From the NCBI GenBank assembly GCA_029256485.1, contig JAQSXU010000021.1, forward strand, positions 20,877-84,876: 64,000 bases of DNA. Direction: 5' to 3'. The first letter of the stretch is position 1; every line of letters begins with the position of its first letter. Positions 60,808 through 64,000 of this stretch are shown here, piece after piece. This stretch comes from Clostridiaceae bacterium (GTDB lineage: Bacteria; Bacillota_A; Clostridia; Clostridiales; Clostridiaceae). The position numbers were made by a program, and so were the translations under genes. The notes under the pieces were generated by a model. That model searched no databases and was not told the DNA's origin. It worked only from the letters and a program-made list of their open reading frames with translations.

Positions 60808-62868
60808 CTCTTTTATTAAAATTAGCAAAGCACCATATCCCTTAAGCTTAGTTTGTATATTGATTACAGTACTTTTTTTAAAACTTTTAAAATTTATAGC
60901 AGGAAAAGAAGCTTTATGAAGAATTTGTTTTTCTTCTTTACTCAATCTTTTAGGTTTACCCATGTCAACCCAGTAATTATATGAAGAACCTGATTTTTCA
61001 TTTATTTCATAAGTAGTTATTTTTATGGATGAAGGAATGTTAACTATATTCAGTGAAAGCTTTTGGGTAGCAGCATTTTTAACAGCCCTAAGCTTTGAAA
61101 AACTCCTTAATGGAATTAATTTATCTATATTATTGTGATGGTTATAAAGTAAAATTTGATACTCCTTTTCAGATTTTGTAACTATATATCCATTATCTTT
61201 AGCAACCAAGGTGTCTCCAAGTTTGTTTAATAAGTAATAGGCATAATAAGATGGTTTTTTGATACCTTTATCATTTATAAGACCAGGATAACCAAAAAAT
61301 ACTTCATTAGTTAAGTTAACTTGTTTATCTAACACATCAAAAGCCCTTAAAAAGTTTACATTGTTTACATTATTTACCACACTGTTAATAATGTAAGGTA
61401 ACATATATGTTGTATCATAGATTTCATCTATGATATCCTCAGCCAAAAATACATACTTATCTATTTCTAATTGGTATTCTGTGGATAAAATTTCAGATAT
61501 CTTATCCATAACAGCAGGTCCTAAAGTTGAACTAAATTGAAATTTAAATGAATGTAAATTTAAGTTATCTAATTCAACAAAATAATTTAAGAAGGATTTT
61601 ATGGCTAATAAGAAGTCAGAATCAGAAAAGCCTTTATCATCTAAAACTATAAGAGGTTTTAGATTAAGTGTATCCAAAAATTCAAACACATCACTAGCCC
61701 TGTTCCAGTTGTAAAAGTTAGAACCTGGGAATATACACATATCTTGGCTGAAAACATTTAAAAGTCTGGCATATTCAAAGCCTATTTCTTCTTGAAGAAC
61801 TTCTAATATATCTTTATTATCTTCTAAAAGAAGATCAAAGGCGTCTCCCACATTTAACACATCCTTAAAGGCTTTGTTAAATTCTCCAATATTTTCACCC
61901 ATGTTTATATTTATTTTTGTTATTTTATCTTCATAATTAAATCTATCATAATCTTCTAAGTAATAAGTTATATATTGAAGGCTATCATTTAAATCATAAA
62001 ATTTAATAATTTTCAGCTTATCAAGGGTTTCGTCATCAACTTTAAATTTTTTTCTATATTGAAGGGGAGTGAATTTATAATTAATTTTAAAATGTTTATT
62101 AAAGTATCTAGTATGCGAAAATCCCACTTCTTCTGAAATTTCAGATATGGTTTTATCAGTGTCTAATAGAAGCTTTAAAGCTTCTTCAATTCTATTTGAA
62201 TTTAATAAATCTGTAAAACTATATCCAGTAACATCTTTTATTCCATGAGATAAGTAATCAGTGCTTAAAAATTCTTTCTTTGCTATATCTTGAAGGGTTA
62301 TATTATCATTATAATTGTTAAATATGTATTTTGAAATTCTATGGTATCTTTCTAATAGTTCCTCTTTTCCTTTCAAATCTTCATTTTCGTACATTAAATA
62401 ATGAAAGTTGTTTATAAGATAATAAAGAAGGTCAATAAGAATAACTTCTGTTTCTTTATCATAGTCCTCTTGTTTTTGAATTGCCTCACAGGTTATTTTT
62501 GCTAAAAAAGTTCTAAGAATATCATACTTATCGTTTTCTTGAGCCTTATCATCTGTAGTATTAGCGAAGAAAAACATATTTTCAATATCATTATAGTATT
62601 TTTCAAAAAAATAAGGATCTATATGAAATATTAAAACTCTATTATCTTTGTCAGAGCTTACAATGCTGTGAGTTTCGTCTATATTCACTATTTCCAAATC
62701 TTTTTCTATAAGTTCGTATTTGTCTGAGCCTATTATAATACTAAGATTTCCCTTGAGAACATAAAGTATTTCTATTGAGTTATGCCAGTGCAGGGGGTAA
62801 TTTATTATAGTTGATAAAGATATTGAAACAGGAATGTCTGAAGGATAAGTTATATATTCTCTCCTCAT
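60802..62868 (-). CDS. AraC family regulator with GH39-like C-terminal domain
   Basis: A 688-residue regulator. Residues about 10-90 form a cupin (PLHWHNSIEILYVLKGNLSIIIGSDKYELIEKD). The AraC DNA-binding domain lies near residues 180-280: ITLQDIAKKEFLSTDYLSHGIKDVTGYSFTDLLNSNRIEEALKLL and ISEISEEVGFSHTRYFNKHFK. The rest resembles a GH39 beta-xylosidase barrel (NEVFFGYPGLINDKGIKKPSYYAYYLLNKLGD), but I cannot find its NEP catalytic motif, so it is probably a ligand-binding or structural domain. CGGAG sets the ATG at 62868. It may sense a plant or surface glycan. Confidence 0.85.
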   Translation of the reverse strand: MRREYITYPSDIPVSISLSTIINYPLHWHNSIEILYVLKGNLSIIIGSDKYELIEKDLEIVNIDETHSIVSSDKDNRVLIFHIDPYFFEKYYNDIENMFFFANTTDDKAQENDKYDILRTFLAKITCEAIQKQEDYDKETEVILIDLLYYLINNFHYLMYENEDLKGKEELLERYHRISKYIFNNYNDNITLQDIAKKEFLSTDYLSHGIKDVTGYSFTDLLNSNRIEEALKLLLDTDKTISEISEEVGFSHTRYFNKHFKINYKFTPLQYRKKFKVDDETLDKLKIIKFYDLNDSLQYITYYLEDYDRFNYEDKITKININMGENIGEFNKAFKDVLNVGDAFDLLLEDNKDILEVLQEEIGFEYARLLNVFSQDMCIFPGSNFYNWNRASDVFEFLDTLNLKPLIVLDDKGFSDSDFLLAIKSFLNYFVELDNLNLHSFKFQFSSTLGPAVMDKISEILSTEYQLEIDKYVFLAEDIIDEIYDTTYMLPYIINSVVNNVNNVNFLRAFDVLDKQVNLTNEVFFGYPGLINDKGIKKPSYYAYYLLNKLGDTLVAKDNGYIVTKSEKEYQILLYNHHNNIDKLIPLRSFSKLRAVKNAATQKLSLNIVNIPSSIKITTYEINEKSGSSYNYWVDMGKPKRLSKEEKQILHKASFPAINFKSFKKSTVINIQTKLKGYGALLILIKEA

Positions 62869-63018
62869 AAATATTTCTCCGTTCTTCTTTAATATTATGA
62901 TTAGTATAATATATGAAATTTTTTTTTGCAATGGACGGTTTTAAATTTGAAAATTATGGGTTTATCAGGAAAGTTTCAGCATATATTTATAAATGAAATA
63001 ATTTATAAGGATTTGTAA

Positions 63019-63426
63019 ATGATTAGTTTAGCAGGTGAAAACAAATTAGAACAAATAAAACGGACCCGAAGTAAAATTCAATATTATAGAAATATTATAT
63101 CCTCTACAACTTGCCCTATAAAGAGACAATGGCTGGAAAATCAATTGATTATTGAATTAGACCATATTATTCATTCAGTTGATAGTTATTATAGGCAAGC
63201 CCGTGAAATTACACTTCAAGAACTTTCTACTTATAATGGTATGGGAGGCAGACCAGCATACGTTGCTGTAAATGGAATAGTATATGACGTAAGTAATGAA
63301 GCTACCTGGGGAGGAGCAAGTCACTTTGGGCTTATGGCAGGGAAAGATTTAACAGCTCAATTTAACGGCTGCCATGGAAATACAGCTGTTTTATCACAGC
63401 TCCCAAAGGTGGGAATATTAAAGTAG
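63019..63426 (+). CDS. cytochrome b5-like haem/steroid-binding domain protein
   Basis: A 135-residue protein. The N-terminal 65 residues are a charged helical segment (LEQIKRTRSKIQYYRNIISSTTC). From residue about 68 comes a cytochrome b5-like domain: ITLQELSTYNGMGGRPAYVAVNGIVYDVSNEATWGGASHFGLMAGKDLTAQFNGCHGNT. The HPGG of classical b5 is absent; His in ASHFG and in GCHGN are the likely haem ligands. No export signal is present. A [NiFe] hydrogenase small-subunit gene starts 14 bases later, so it is likely an electron-transfer partner of that enzyme. The ribosome site is weak (AAGGAT). Confidence 0.82.
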   Translation: MISLAGENKLEQIKRTRSKIQYYRNIISSTTCPIKRQWLENQLIIELDHIIHSVDSYYRQAREITLQELSTYNGMGGRPAYVAVNGIVYDVSNEATWGGASHFGLMAGKDLTAQFNGCHGNTAVLSQLPKVGILK

Positions 63427-63439
63427 GGGGACCTGATTT

Positions 63440-64000
63440 ATGGATCATAATAAGTGTTATTTTTATGAGGAAAAAAATACTACTGCTAAAACATTAACAG
63501 ATGAAGTAATAGGATTCGTAAATAATAAAAGAGCTGATAAAATTAATGCAATCTGGCTGGAAGCAACAGGTTGTTCCGGAAATATAATATCCTTTCTTAA
63601 TGGAGAAAATCCAGGAATATTAGATATTCTAACTAAGCTAATAAACTTAAAATTTAACAACACATTAATGAGCACAGAAGGAGATAAAGCTTTTGAGCAG
63701 TTCCTCAGCACTTTAAATACAGAGTTTATTCTACTGGTTGATGGGGCAGTTTCTACTAAAGATAATGGATTTTATAATATAATAGCAAATTATAAAGGAA
63801 AACCTGTAACGGCACTAGAGGCTGTTACCATGGCAGGGAAAAAAGCTAAATATGTTATTGCTGTGGGAACATGTGCCTGCTACGGAGGAATTTCAGCAGC
63901 ATCTCCCAATCCTTCGGGAAGTAAGAGTGTTAAACAGATTTTAAATAGAGAAGTTGTTAGAGTCCCTGGATGTCCCAGCCACCCTGACTGGGTAATAGGA
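63440..64000 (+). CDS. [NiFe] hydrogenase small subunit (cut by window end)
   Basis: The first 187 residues of an iron-sulphur hydrogenase small subunit. Visible ligands of the proximal cluster are in IWLEATGCSGNIISFL (near residue 44), VGTCACYGGISAASPNPSG (near 145) and VPGCPSHPDWVIG (near 180). There is no twin-arginine signal peptide, so it is cytoplasmic or anchored from inside. GGGGG precedes the ATG. The frame is open to the last base, so the gene continues beyond the window, where a large subunit and maturation protease are expected. Confidence 0.93.
   Translation, partial: MDHNKCYFYEEKNTTAKTLTDEVIGFVNNKRADKINAIWLEATGCSGNIISFLNGENPGILDILTKLINLKFNNTLMSTEGDKAFEQFLSTLNTEFILLVDGAVSTKDNGFYNIIANYKGKPVTALEAVTMAGKKAKYVIAVGTCACYGGISAASPNPSGSKSVKQILNREVVRVPGCPSHPDWVIG

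Overview
The window is about 64 kb of AT-rich, gene-dense DNA from a Firmicute, almost certainly a Clostridium in the strict sense. The support is strong AGGAGG ribosome sites, many TTG/GTG starts, a spore photoproduct lyase, an electron-bifurcating [FeFe] hydrogenase, a lysine riboswitch, and several small families I know only from clostridia. No tRNA, rRNA, CRISPR array, intact insertion sequence or prophage was seen.

Layout. 0.3-6.4 kb: esterase, a short MarR-like protein, a DsbA/FrnE-like oxidoreductase, glf converging on a GT2/PAP2 pair, molbindin (mop) and a small TIGR04540-like protein. 6.6-10.9 kb: guanine deaminase with a HAD phosphatase, then a FIST sensor with a soluble chemotaxis-type transducer. 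11-16.2 kb: a NarL-type two-component system divergent from an ATPase-permease-permease ABC exporter, laid out like the Bacillus linearmycin-resistance locus. 16.3-21.3 kb: a DUF3189 protein, a truncated thiamine-binding-type gene, then a P2C (Na,K-ATPase-like) pump followed by two RCK/TrkA proteins with no channel subunit. 21.6-28.4 kb: a DUF6323/DUF6179-like pair (the second frameshifted), an AlkA-like glycosylase, SplB, a transglutaminase-like protein and a secreted GHL10 hydrolase with choline-binding-type repeats. 28.4-34.3 kb: a LacI-regulated maltodextrin uptake and degradation operon with two identical operators.

34.3-41.4 kb: an ArsC-like protein, two copies of a structured intergenic repeat of about 120 bp, a decayed surface-protein gene, a haemolysin III-like protein, a lysine-riboswitch-controlled amino-acid ABC transporter, and acetoacetate-CoA ligase with a textbook promoter and cre site. 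41.5-44.8 kb: a second FIST protein with a histidine kinase whose receiver domain has lost its phospho-acceptor Asp. 44.8-48 kb: two proteins of unknown role and an ABC-F protein whose leader holds a 12-codon ORF and two candidate terminators. 48.2-52.3 kb: hydCBA with a possible Rex operator. 52.4-59.2 kb: an EamA transporter, secreted NagZ and GH84 hexosaminidases and an FlK-like thioesterase. 59.2-64 kb: a MATE exporter, an AraC regulator with a GH39-like C-terminus, a cytochrome b5-like protein and the start of a [NiFe] hydrogenase small subunit cut by the window end.

The candidates I find most interesting are the paired structured repeats, the P2C ATPase plus dual RCK operon, the ABC-F leader, the two FIST signalling modules and the cytochrome b5/[NiFe] hydrogenase pair. 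All family assignments come from reading motifs; no database search was run.
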